Part shown: piece after piece, positions 1 to 10,430 of the stretch
Numbering within the stretch: position 1 is the first letter of the stretch
Layout: each line of letters starts with the position of its first letter
NCBI GenBank assembly: GCA_944470555.2
Contig: OX104128.1
Span: 44,189,920 to 44,253,919, forward strand
DNA length: 64,000 nucleotides
From: Heterobilharzia americana
Lineage: Eukaryota; Platyhelminthes; Trematoda; Strigeidida; Schistosomatidae
Direction: 5' to 3'
The notes under the pieces: model-generated
Told to the model about the DNA's origin: nothing
Databases searched by the model: none
The model's input: only the letters and a program-made list of their open reading frames with translations
Position numbers and translations under genes: made by a program

Positions 1-178
1 CTACCTTTAAATTTATAGTTTTCCTTCATCTTTACATCTGTGCTACCTACCTTATTGTGCTTAGTTTTCCTGACTACCATTTGTTAACAGCTAGACAGTC
101 ATAGTGTTTATGGACTTCTAATATGCTGTAAATTTCCACTCCTACCTCCAGGTCTAGTCTGCAACTATTCCCAGTTTC

Positions 179-870
179 ATGATACGGAGTGAAGTGGTGG
201 AGTGTGTCGACAATTTCACTTACTTAAGGAGTTGCATAAGCCCAAACAGGTTGGTTGCTGACGAAATCTCAGCTCGAATACAGAAGGCCTGTTTGGCATC
301 CACCAACCTGTGTCACTTGTGGCGCCAACAAGTGAAACATCCGACTGACTACCTGTTAAGGGACAAGTATAATGCAATGCAGTTCGTTCTGTCCTGTTAC
401 ATGGTTGTGAGACATGGCTGTTAAAAGTAGGAGAGCTGAAGTGATTACAGTGCTTTGATCATAGGGATCTTCGTAGCAGTGCTCGCGTTTTATGGAATCA
501 CCATGTGAGCAATGTTGAGGTCCGGTGAGGAGTACTAGGCAAGATAGGCAAGTCGATTGATGAGGTTGTGAACCTTGGTCGACTGAGATGGCTTGAACAT
601 GTACTGCACATGCGGAGCCACAGCCCACCTCGATGTGCTATGCGGGGGGAAGTTGAAATTGGTTGGAAGAGGGTTCAGGGTGGCCAGTCGATCAAGTCCC
701 TGACTGTTGATTTGAGTTGTGTGGACAATGTAGACTGCCTGGTTGAGGTCCTCGAGAAGAACAGAATCAGTGGTTGAGGACTTTTGTTGACATGGCTAAA
801 AGTCGGTCACAATGGCGCAGATGTATTCACTCCTTGACGTCTTCTAATGCTTGAATATTCGCACTAACCT
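179..870 (+). pseudogene. RTE-like retrotransposon, 3' end of RT ORF and tail
   Basis: This is the C-terminal end of a non-LTR retrotransposon reverse transcriptase ORF of the RTE type. The first block (179-424) reads VVECVDNFTYLRSCISPN and then an ARIQKA motif, the usual post-RT segment. After frame changes, 568-777 reads RLRWLEHVLHMRSH and a GGQ-IKSL block, which match the terminal RLRWLGHVLRM region of this family. A tail with WRRC-like residues follows to about 860. At least two frameshifts and an internal stop make it non-functional. Homologous tails are at 60960-61480 and 63230-63520. The element's upstream part lies outside the window or is lost. Confidence 0.8.
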
Positions 871-2339
871 TTATCCTCAGGTTGTTAATTCCCCCGCACT
901 CCTTTATCTTCGCTGATACCATTTTTTTCTACCGACCTGTGTTTTGTGTAGTACTGTGAAGTGTGACAAATTGAACGGATGCAGTTGTGTGCTACGTTCT
1001 ACGTCGATTTTGTCTTGTGATCACTATGCGAACTTGATTTACAAATGTCGATTAGAGCTGCGGACGGGACAAAAAAGTAAATTACCCACTGACAATCGAT
1101 TCGTGTACTTATTCCAGTCCTAAGTAGAGTTTTTTCGCGGCCTGATATGGCTTCTGACTGCATCGCTCGGTGGTGCGCAGGTTCAAATCACATTTCGAAA
1201 AGTCTGTATCCAAAAATGAAACCTAGACTAAGATGGTGACATCTTATTTTGGGTGAAAAGTGCGCATATCAGCTAAAAACAAACAACAGTAACCAGCTAA
1301 CTATAAGCTGATTGGCACCAGCGAACTAGCTATTTGCTTTCACCAGCTTTATAGGACACTTTGTTTTGAAACAAAAGACGAGAGTTGGGAAAGGAATCAT
1401 AGAAACTAGATTAAATATGAACTGAAAAATCAACTCCATAATAAAGCTCAGAAATATACACTACAATGTGGTACTTATAGATTGTTTAGAAATTGATACG
1501 ACTGCCTGCCTACACCAGTGAGGTGAATTGTTTGTTAACAATTCACCTCAGGGTGTGAAGTCATCAAAACATTGACTGAAAAAACCAGTGGTCGCACAAT
1601 CATTAACGTGAGACCTAACACTTCTGCGCAACCATCTAATTCACCACACCTCAGATCACCACATCAACGTAGGAGATACAAAGATTAAAAACTGAGAAAT
1701 TAAAGATGTCAAAAGTGGTAGAAAGTCATAAAACGAGAATGAAAAGGAAGGGAAATGATGAGACTCGGTATTATCATCCAGGTGAGATCGTTTCGATACA
1801 TCTGAGCAGATAAAATAGATTCTTCGAAAATCATCCAGAGTCTACAACCACCGATTTCGGTGTCCACGCAGAATTTCATCTCGGTGCATACATTCTCTTA
1901 CATGGCTTAGTCCAGTGACCAAGACTTGATGGAATAATGTAATCTTTTAGTCTGGATGTTTCTAACCTTTTTCCTGTCTGAAACTACTTGGGCTAACATT
2001 ATGTGACAGGACAGACGCTGACTACGCACATATAACTCAGGCCGCAGCCAGTCACCTAAGTCGATGAAGGTTGACAGTTTCAGTAAGAAGTTTTTCTCTA
2101 CATCCCCCCCCCAAAAAAGTACGCCTGATGTTTACGTTACTGAGGTGATGACACAACGACAGCCTATGCTATGGAGACATCGGTTGCTGAACACATCAAG
2201 CCTGCTCATGTCCTTCTCCACTCTTAATGGACATGTTTCCTAGTCATGTAGTAGGTCAGAGATAACTGTCGCGCAGCACATTCCACCCTGGTTCGGTAAT
2301 CAAAGATCACCCTGGCAACATAAATGGTGTAAGTTGGCT
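871..2339. other. intergenic, no gene seen; contains a hairpin
   Basis: No coding region or recognised mobile element was found. It holds a perfect 14-bp hairpin at 1519-1550 (listed separately) and, around 1147-1191, two short matches to RNA polymerase III A-box and B-box sequences (TGGCTTCTGAC and GGTTCAAATC). These may be the head of a worn SINE, but no tRNA fold could be made. Confidence 0.4.
1519..1550. repeat. perfect 14-bp inverted repeat (hairpin)
   Basis: TGAGGTGAATTGTT at 1519-1532 and its exact reverse complement at 1537-1550 are separated by a 4-nt loop, TGTT. The flanks can extend the stem imperfectly (ACACC on the left, GGTGT on the right). No gene or transposon end could be assigned to it. 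Confidence 0.8.
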
Positions 2340-3240
2340 AAACCCAAGCCAGTCTCTTACATCTGTGCAGTTTTACTCCATCCCTGACCACCCAACGCGG
2401 TTTATTCGATTTCTCAAGTAAGTAAAATGATCAGCGTACTCAACCCTATTGTCACATAAACCACCCACAAAGACCAGTCCTGAAGTAACAATTTCCACTT
2501 GCATTCGGTTGATGAGAAATGTATTCCAAACATTCTCAAATTGCCAACAAGTGTCCGCAGGACTGCTTCTTGTCAGCACCTTCCCCCCCCCCACATACAC
2601 ACACACACGACCATATCGTTTGCGTACTCAAGGTCCAGTAACGAGTTTACTAAGACGAAATTCATTCCCGTAAAATCAGACGAGAAGAGATACATTCGCA
2701 AGATTGTGTATGACTAAGTAAAATACGAATGGATTGGAAATCACTCATGAACACCACTGGACATACGCAACTCACCAGATGCTATATGCTTGAAAACACC
2801 CACGAATGTTTGCATACAGAGCCTTCAACAGAGTGATGTATTTACCCGGCACCCCTCTCACAGACAGACATCGTTATAACATTTACCAATCGACGGAGTC
2901 AAATGCCCTCTTCAGGTCAAAGAAGTCAACTATTCTCGGGGAAACTAGTAATTCTGTGTTCCAGAACTCAATGGAGGGTGAATATCTCATCGACACACCT
3001 ACCACAAGGCCTGAAACCTACCTGGATATCTGCAGTTCGCTGTTCTAAAGTTTCACTTAGGTGCTAAATGATTACCCAACCTTGAATCGTAGATGCTGTG
3101 CTCGTTAAATTGAGATCCCTGTAGCTGTCACATGACAGTTTGTTTTTAATTTCTTTAAAACCAGGACAATAGCCACTGCAGTCAGTTTGAAAGGATCACA
3201 CCTCATATTCGTACACTAGACAATTCAATCAATACTCCAC
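2340..3240 (-). pseudogene. RTE-like reverse transcriptase fragment
   Basis: On the minus strand, decayed RTE reverse transcriptase is readable across several frames. Near 3000-2900 the text reads VDFFDLKRAFDSVD, the RT motif A region, followed by a block equivalent to the finger-palm segment. The catalytic YADD region is missing or unreadable. At about 2460-2400 the VEYADHFTYLRN segment marks the post-RT domain that is also present in the fragment at 179. Many stops and frameshifts show that it is an old, 3'-truncated copy. Upstream residues between 3240 and 3000 fit the linker before motif A only loosely. Confidence 0.7.
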
Positions 3241-4926
3241 AACTACCAACCTATAATACCTCTGGAACTAAGTCATCTTCCCTTCCTCATTTCTGCTTAT
3301 TTGCAGTCCACTCAACTTCTGCAAGAATTGGACGGTTTATCTCAGTATTCCATCCAGGATGGGACGCGATAGCCAGCAACGAAATAGTAGCTGCAGACCA
3401 GTTAAACAAATCCTTAGTGTTTGGCATCCCAGCCGTCTTCCTTGTACGTGAATCGCAGAACCACCCTTCTCCTCTCTGGTCATACTAGCCACTGAGTTCT
3501 TGCCCAAGTTTCCCTGATAATTCTAAGCAGTCACCTAATGATACTTTTTGCTACTGTCTTCTCTATCTCTTCAACCTTCGCTACCTGTCAGTGCTCATAG
3601 TCATTGTATACTCTTGTATATACACTTGAATTGCTTCCGTTCTTTATTGTGCTTGGAGCCTGCGTGAATGCGTTCACGTGAACCCATTAATTCAGATGAA
3701 GCTACCAAGAAATATGCACCGTTTCTAAACTTTTTCCTATGGTCAATTATTGTATTTAATACCGTTCTTATGGTAAACTGAAGAAAGCGCCAAGCTCTTC
3801 AAGGATAAGTGACCCCTTCCTCCCCTGATAACTGTCTACTCAGTTACTCGTTGAAAGTAACTCTAGTATTCTTATCGTCAAGCTGGATATGCAACGTTTT
3901 GTGACTGCAATTTTTTTACATCTGTTAAAATGCGACCACACGCGTGCTCAAAACAACCCGAGGATACCGTTTAGACATATGCTCTACAGAGAGCAGAAAT
4001 CTCCCATCAACACTCCTCTTACAATATGCGATAGCAATACAGTTCATCTTCGTTCACCATTGGGTTGAGTTCGGTGGACACCAAGTTAAAAAGTGTTTAA
4101 AGTTCATGGTGGCTAGAAATAGATAGTTGTCTGACCACAGTTGTAATAGGTGATTTCGTTTTCCACTTGTTCAACTGGGATTATGAAAGTGTCAAATAAG
4201 TACTTTTCTGCCTGACCAAGTCTACCCACTTGTGTATTGATATCATCTGTAACGACAACCACATCTGAACGGTTGGCTTTGAACAGCAGATGGGGCCAGT
4301 CTTTGATAGTTTAGCAGACCGTCAGCGTTCACTTTTTTCACAGTTAGCTCACTTACACTTTACAGTGGTAATTACCAATCAACCAACTATGACTTGAGTA
4401 ACAATATGCGACGTTCAGCGAAATTTGTACCAACTGACAAAAATTGGGTGAATTAACATTCGCCATCATGACTAACTGGAACATGGTTGAAAATAACACC
4501 TAGTTCATTCGGTAGTATATACAGAAGAAAATTTACAAAATCTTATGTCGACTAACATCTACGAAACTTTGATCAACAAAGTGAGCTAATTTAACGCAGA
4601 ATAATAAGAGACTATAGGTTTATGTGTACTCCACCTTATCAAATTGTTACTGCTACAGAAATATACACTCTGAAAGCATACACTGCTTTTCAATCAACCT
4701 TTTCAAAGATCACATTTCACGGTACATTTCATTTAAAGACATGAGTTAAGTTTAGAACAGAATCTCGCCATGAGTGATTTAAATTACTGGTGAAATTCCC
4801 TTTAGTTCCTGATGATTAGAATACAATACTAGGACAAATAGTTTCCTTACAAATATAGACTAACAAAGTTGACAGCTTGAAAGCGGTACATAAAAGAAAG
4901 TTATAGAATCGCAGCAGACGACTTAC
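3241..4926. other. intergenic or SNAPC1 3' region, nothing recognised
   Basis: No exon, RNA gene or transposon was recognised. SNAPC1 is on the minus strand and its exon 2 ends with a splice donor at 4926, so this stretch should start with its next intron and may hide the C-terminal exon. That part of the protein is poorly conserved in the family and could not be found by eye. Confidence 0.35.
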
Positions 4927-5439
4927 AGGGAAATTAACAAAGTTTAAACCGGGTAGAAATTCATCTTCTTTTTCTTCAGTGTCTGGGTTATCCTGATCTC
5001 TAAACGAATGTAAGTCCACATTTTCACCAGTTACTTTAAGTTTTTGTGTAAGTGATCTCTTAGCTTCAGCATAACGTGACAAACTCAGATTAAGACACTG
5101 AACTGCTTGGTCTATTCCTGATGAAGATTGAATAGCTTTCACAACAGGGAGAGAACAAGTGAGGAGGTCACGACGTTGACTGAAACCAGGTTTCACAGTT
5201 TCGGAAATATTTTCAGGTGGCGATATGTTGCCTTCCGTGGTCTCACTTTGCTTTACAACAGGGCTGTCGAAGAGAGGTGCTCCTGGGTAAAACACCTGGC
5301 GCGTGGCACAAAAATGAAAAGCATTAGCAGCACACAGCTTTCGGAATACATAATAGACATCTAGATGCCCCTCATCACGAGCCTCTGTGACAACTTGTAG
5401 AATCCAAAGCCAACTTACGGGACACACACGTATGCGTAC
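4927..5439 (-). CDS. SNAPC1: SNAPC1 (SNAP43) exon 2
   Basis: Second coding exon of the small nuclear RNA-activating protein complex subunit 1. The complex binds the proximal sequence element of snRNA promoters and recruits RNA polymerase II or III in the nucleus. The exon encodes 171 codons. Its first part holds the SNAPC1 core: RIRVCPVSW, then HLDVYYVFRKL and NAFHFCATRQVFYPG, which align with the human segments KIRVALKDW and AYIFRKLRLDRAFHFTA. The remainder is hydrophilic and acidic (residues DTEEKEDEF) and not conserved. The acceptor is CTTAG just before 5439 and the donor is GTAAGT at 4926-4921. Joined in phase 0 to exon 1, the spacing between the YLLY and RV motifs equals that of human SNAPC1. 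Later exons were not found, so the gene model is incomplete. The family call is inferred from remembered homologues, not a search. Confidence 0.88.
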
Positions 5440-8400
5440 CTAAGAGTTTAAAAAGTCGAATACATAGAACAACGAAACTTTAGCATTCATTTGGAGTGTT
5501 GGTAAAAATCAATAAGTGAAAAGGACCACGCATACATGGCTTAATTCAACGAAAAACTCCAGCAATACGACTCCATTAAAAGGTAAAATAAAGTTTTACT
5601 ATGACTAGTAAATGGTAGTTGAAGTTGATTCAGACCCTTGCTGTCCCACCCATCAGAGTTAAAAGTGGCTAAATAAACCCAAAAGTAAGAAAGTAATTCC
5701 CAAAAAATACCTCATTTCTTCTATGCCCAGTATGTACGCAGACAGAAAACTAGTATCAAATTAAAAAATGACGGTTCAAGGTAGCGGTAATCAAATTGCA
5801 AAAATGTAAACACCTATTATTGAAACCTGTAGAATGAAGTGAGTACTAGTTTACCAGGAGTTTTCAAGTTATTACATTTTTGTGTCAGAGCTTACAGTTT
5901 GAAGAACAGTAAGTATTCTATACACAAGGGATATTATAGCTGAGTAGCTGAAAAACTACTCGGTTATGCAGGATAACAGGACTAATCGTAAAGGACAAGC
6001 ATAACTTGTACATTTTTTGTTGATTTTGTGATGTATCTCTTGTAATTCTTAATATTCCAATGCATTCCACTTTAACAGTATTACGATATGATACCACCAA
6101 GTCGCTTTTATATTGCTCTTAAAATTGACAGATACTTGAATTAACAAGTCTAACCGCAGAACCTTTATGTGAAGGGAACTTCAACTCATTTTTCGTAGAT
6201 TTCACCACGTGCTACACAAAAGTATTACTACTAAAGAGCGTAAAGATTGGTATTCATATCCCATATTCCTTCTACACAGCTGAGTGCTTACATGTTGATT
6301 GCATAAGACACACTATTTACAATTAATTATTACCCGTCATGTCATAACACATTATAGCTATTTAATTTAGAGGCTGCTTCCTGTTTATGCATTATAAACT
6401 TCATCCTATATAATGAAATAACACCTCATGACGCTTTGAATCACGTGTAATAAATCAGAAAACCAGAGATTTCACTGATACCAAGAACAGAGAGATTACA
6501 CTACGATGTAATTTCCACTTGACATTTCCCCAGCCAAGAAAATTGAAGCTTACCAGAAACACCCAACAGGAACTTTACCTTTAATTAGAGGAGCCTTACA
6601 AAAAATATGAAGTCTGTATATACATGCAATAAAAAGGAAGTAAAGAAATCATATACACATGTCAAAAATAAAATATTTACTTTATCTGCAACTTTTTTGA
6701 AAAGGCAGAATAAACTCAGGTAAACAGTTACATTAACAATTAGGTTCATAATACATAAATAAAGAGCAGCCTGTATAACCTCTAGTTGGCTCGGTTTTTA
6801 AAAAAGCTGACCAATTAGTTAGTTTTTGACACTTCCTCGCAAAAGATACGAGCTAAATACGGTACTGCAGAGTTTCTATATTTAGTAGTGCGTGCATAAA
6901 GTCTTATATACTTGATCCTGTTCTTCTCTGAGAATCGACATATAGAGAGATGACTGAAAAGGATGCTGGCCATCTGATAAAATAACTCCTGCCAGCTGTT
7001 CACATGAGTTAAGATGTTTGTTCACAACAGTTTCAGCTAGGTTTAGAAGTACACCACTAGTTTTGCTGACAATGTTCAAGGTTTTACGCAATACAGCATA
7101 GATTTTTCAGCCACCCAAAAAGGAAAAAAGGGGAGCATCAGAAGAGAATACACAAGATGCAAGAGTTTATAAAATACAAGAGAAAAGGCTGTTATACCAG
7201 ATACTCTCAGATTCCTAGTGTAGCAAGGTAGGTAGAAGATTCTTTTGGAAGTTGGTAGGATATAGGAGGTCCGGCAAAGTTCCAGAGAAAAGCAATCACC
7301 GAGATATGTCATACTTGTAAGATTATCCAACATAGCAATCAGTGGAACAGGAATCACGAGGCTTAAGCAGTTCATAAGGGTTCGAGTTTGAAATCAAAGC
7401 TTACAGTCTGATACATTGAAGAATTAAGCATAAGATCATTCATGGGGGACCATCATTCAAGAAATCGTTTAGTGGGGAACAGTCCGATGAAGAGGAGACA
7501 GGTAGGGAAACCGTCAGGTTAGCATATTTGACAAAATTGATACCAGCTGAAGATGGAGTCATACAACAAGAGAAAAGATAACGGGGAAGAACAGTAACCT
7601 GAGAAATACTAGCCCCAATAAGTAGTGGAATGAGGTGCTCCCTCCAGTGGAAAGCACATTGCTTCCTTTCAGAGTATTAGAAATACAGCCGGTTAATTTT
7701 CCTGAACTCCGCTATACAGTAAAATAATCGTCAAACAAGATACTATGACGTCAGTAGACTTTAGTGAGTCACTGGTCCGGTCAGCCAATGAAAACCCGAA
7801 AACATATCTAGTTAGATGAGAAGGAACTGGAGTCAGTATAATACAAAGAATAAATACAGCAGAAATAACAATATAGCCAACCTTCAAAACAACAGATGAA
7901 TCGTACACTAACAAACTAAAGGAGTTGCATTTACTCCATTGCTGCCAAAGACCGTAAACCATAAATTCCTGCTATGGGAAAATAAATCAGCAAGCCAATA
8001 CTTTATGGCTACAACAAAACGGTAACAACTCTATAGATCATATCTGCTTCCTGAGTCGATTACTCTGAAACTACCTTTAGAGTGCTTTCAGGTCAGCTAA
8101 CACTATACTGTTACAATGGTCATGTAGACTTCAGTTCAATGGTCATGTACACGACCGCATATCAGACAGTGAGTTACACCAGCAGTTTGCGCTGTAACAC
8201 TACCTGGCAGTTCGGAACTAGGTAAATGAGTTGCGACCCGAACTAACAAGCAAAATCGGTTGAGATTGGGTACCTAATCCAGCAATCGACATCGTTACCT
8301 GAGACTTTTGTGTGCTTTAAGCCTAAGAGATTATTATTTGTGAAGTGTTGAAGATAGCTAAACTAAAAATGATCCAAGTGGATGTCTTTGGGAAATACCA

Positions 8401-8859
8401 ATTAGCTCAGCTTCTGATGAGGGCAATTTACCGAAACCTTTGGCAAAACAGCAGGTTTCCAGGTAAATAGGTTTGAGCCATGATATAAATCGCACACAAA
8501 GCTCATAACGCGAATCCGGTCTCACAAACGCCTGTACCACAGTACCGGTCTCAACACTGTGAAAACATTTTTAAGAACGATGTTGTACTATATCGGTATG
8601 ACTACACACACTCTGATAACTTCACAATAAACTCAACTTCCCTGCCCGAAATTTGATGTTGTGCCAGAGAACACCGTATAAAAACTAGTCAGAAATGAAG
8701 AAGAAGTAACAAGTACAGTAACAGCTGTATAAACAATACTTTTACCAACACATGAAGCCAATAAGCAGTCCCACTTCATAACTACGTCACTTAAGGCTTT
8801 TTGTTTGAACTCTAAACAGTAACTAACGTGTGAAAATGAAAAACATTACTAAAACTCAC
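5440..8859 (-). other. SNAPC1 intron 1
   Basis: A 3420-nt intron with GTGAGT at its 5' end (8859-8854) and CTTAG at its 3' end. Several open frames of 60-100 codons lie inside, but none has recognisable homology or a conserved motif, so they are treated as chance. No transposon of the families found elsewhere in the window was recognised in it. Confidence 0.75.
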
Positions 8860-9135
8860 ATGGTTGCGGATAGGCTGCTTACCGTGGAAAGCATACAACA
8901 AATAAAGTGCACATATGCGTACTAACTTGTTTTTGGGTGCAGCAGGTTGAAACAAATCAACCAATCGGTGAAATACACAACCAAGTATGTCATATAAACC
9001 GTGTTGGTTTTGTCTGCCATGAATTAAATGGATCATTTTATGCTGCTTCCAAAGCTCACTGAAATCTACAAAACGAGGACTCCCAAGATCAGAGAATTCT
9101 TCAGTGAATGCTTGTATATCTTCATCCACACCCAT
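8860..9135 (-). CDS. SNAPC1: SNAPC1 (SNAP43) exon 1, start of gene
   Basis: First coding exon, 92 codons, of the snRNA-activating complex subunit SNAPC1. The start was placed at the Met of MGVDEDIQAF because the family begins a few residues before the acidic DCEALL-like helix; a Met 18 codons further upstream is also open but adds residues with no counterpart. Recognised blocks in order: SPRFVDFSELWKQHKM (human VRFEDFTELWRNMKF), the IHGRQN segment (human FCGRMRN), and VRICALYLLYAFHG (human IRVGALYLLYGLY). The exon ends at RNH before a GTGAGT donor. It is joined to exon 2 in phase 0. No promoter element was identified upstream. No other protein family known to me fits this order of motifs. Confidence 0.88.
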
Positions 9136-10430
9136 AATTGGGTTAAACGAAATCCGGAGACAGTAAGAGTCATACACATGACTGCACATCTAAGGAGTTA
9201 CATAATCACACATTTTCATGCAATAATACTTTATTCTGTTCCTTCGCCATCGTATTGATGTACTCTCAGTCACAAGGCCAGTAATACTACGCAGACCATC
9301 CAAACAGTATTCAACATACGCGCAGCATCCACAAACAAGGCCACGGCCACAACTCTATATTCCGTAAAACGATAACAATCAAAATGAACACTTTGAAATT
9401 CGCCCTTGTGTGACAAAAACAGCTTCGGGACGCTAAGTATGAATTTTGGATAACTGTTATTGACTTTTTGCTTCTTTCCTCACGTCTTAGTTGGTGGTAA
9501 CTAACAAGTTATTACCATGACCGTACAAATTGGACTAACTGAATATCCGGCGTAAATACCCAAAGGAGGCCAAATTTAAAGAGTACTAAACAAGCTTATT
9601 CACGAAGTTGTTTCCTATACATGAAATACTGATGCCGAGGGTAGTGGATGACCTACAGCAGCCGAAGTGACATATTACGGGATCCGTCTTCAAACTGGGA
9701 GTAGCAACCCAGTCCACCAAGCTGGAAACTCACAGTAAACCTTCAGCTCAAAGTAATACTACGACAGATCATTGATTATATTGTAATTTCTTTCATTACA
9801 CGATGTCACTATTCAATAAGGTTTTTTGAAGGGTACATCATTTCTTTTTCGACACCTGCTTCCGAACCTTGTTATGTTGATATTTTTATGATAATGGTGT
9901 TTTTCTAGGTGGTGATTTTGGCTCCATGCGCGGCTGGAAGTGAGTGGCTTTTCGCCTTCCCCTTTGTTGGAATTACCCCGCACTAGAAGAAACTCACTGG
10001 AAATATTCCACTTATCGAAACTAGGCCTCGACAACACACACCAAGTTGCCCATTGCAAACAACTGCATGACCGTCAACATGGCCTCGAAGTGGAGGGACC
10101 AGCAGTGTCGCTGCTTCAAGGGCTAAAAAATACCAACAACCAACGATTCTTCGCTACCTCGACAACTAAATAACCTTGGACTTTCGTTTCTGTCAGCGGT
10201 TGTTCCACGGGAAATATCCTTCATGCATTCATGTGCGCGCCCGCAGTCTGTTACCCACGTATCTAGGACAGATTAGTAGGTGTCTGAATCTCGGCGAACA
10301 CGAATCTTTATTTCTTTACATGTTCTATCCTTCTACTGTATTCTTCACCACTGTCTGTGTCAATCTTCATAATACTACAAGAGTGGTCCAAAGCAGTAGA
10401 GCGCAGGCCTTCACGTGGATGAAGAGATCC
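9136..10430. other. upstream of SNAPC1, no gene recognised
   Basis: This stretch should contain the 5' UTR and promoter of SNAPC1, but no clear core promoter motif could be singled out. An open frame at 9940-10173 (+) has coding-like composition yet no recognised motif; it lies just before the CR1-like element at 10430 and may be a worn part of it. Confidence 0.35.

Noticed and set aside
8410..8450. CTGATGAG...GAAAC pattern resembling a hammerhead ribozyme core
   Set aside because: The intervening bases cannot form a proper stem II and no matching stem I/III arms were found. A similar pattern at 62963 also fails, and that position is explained by an RTE fragment.
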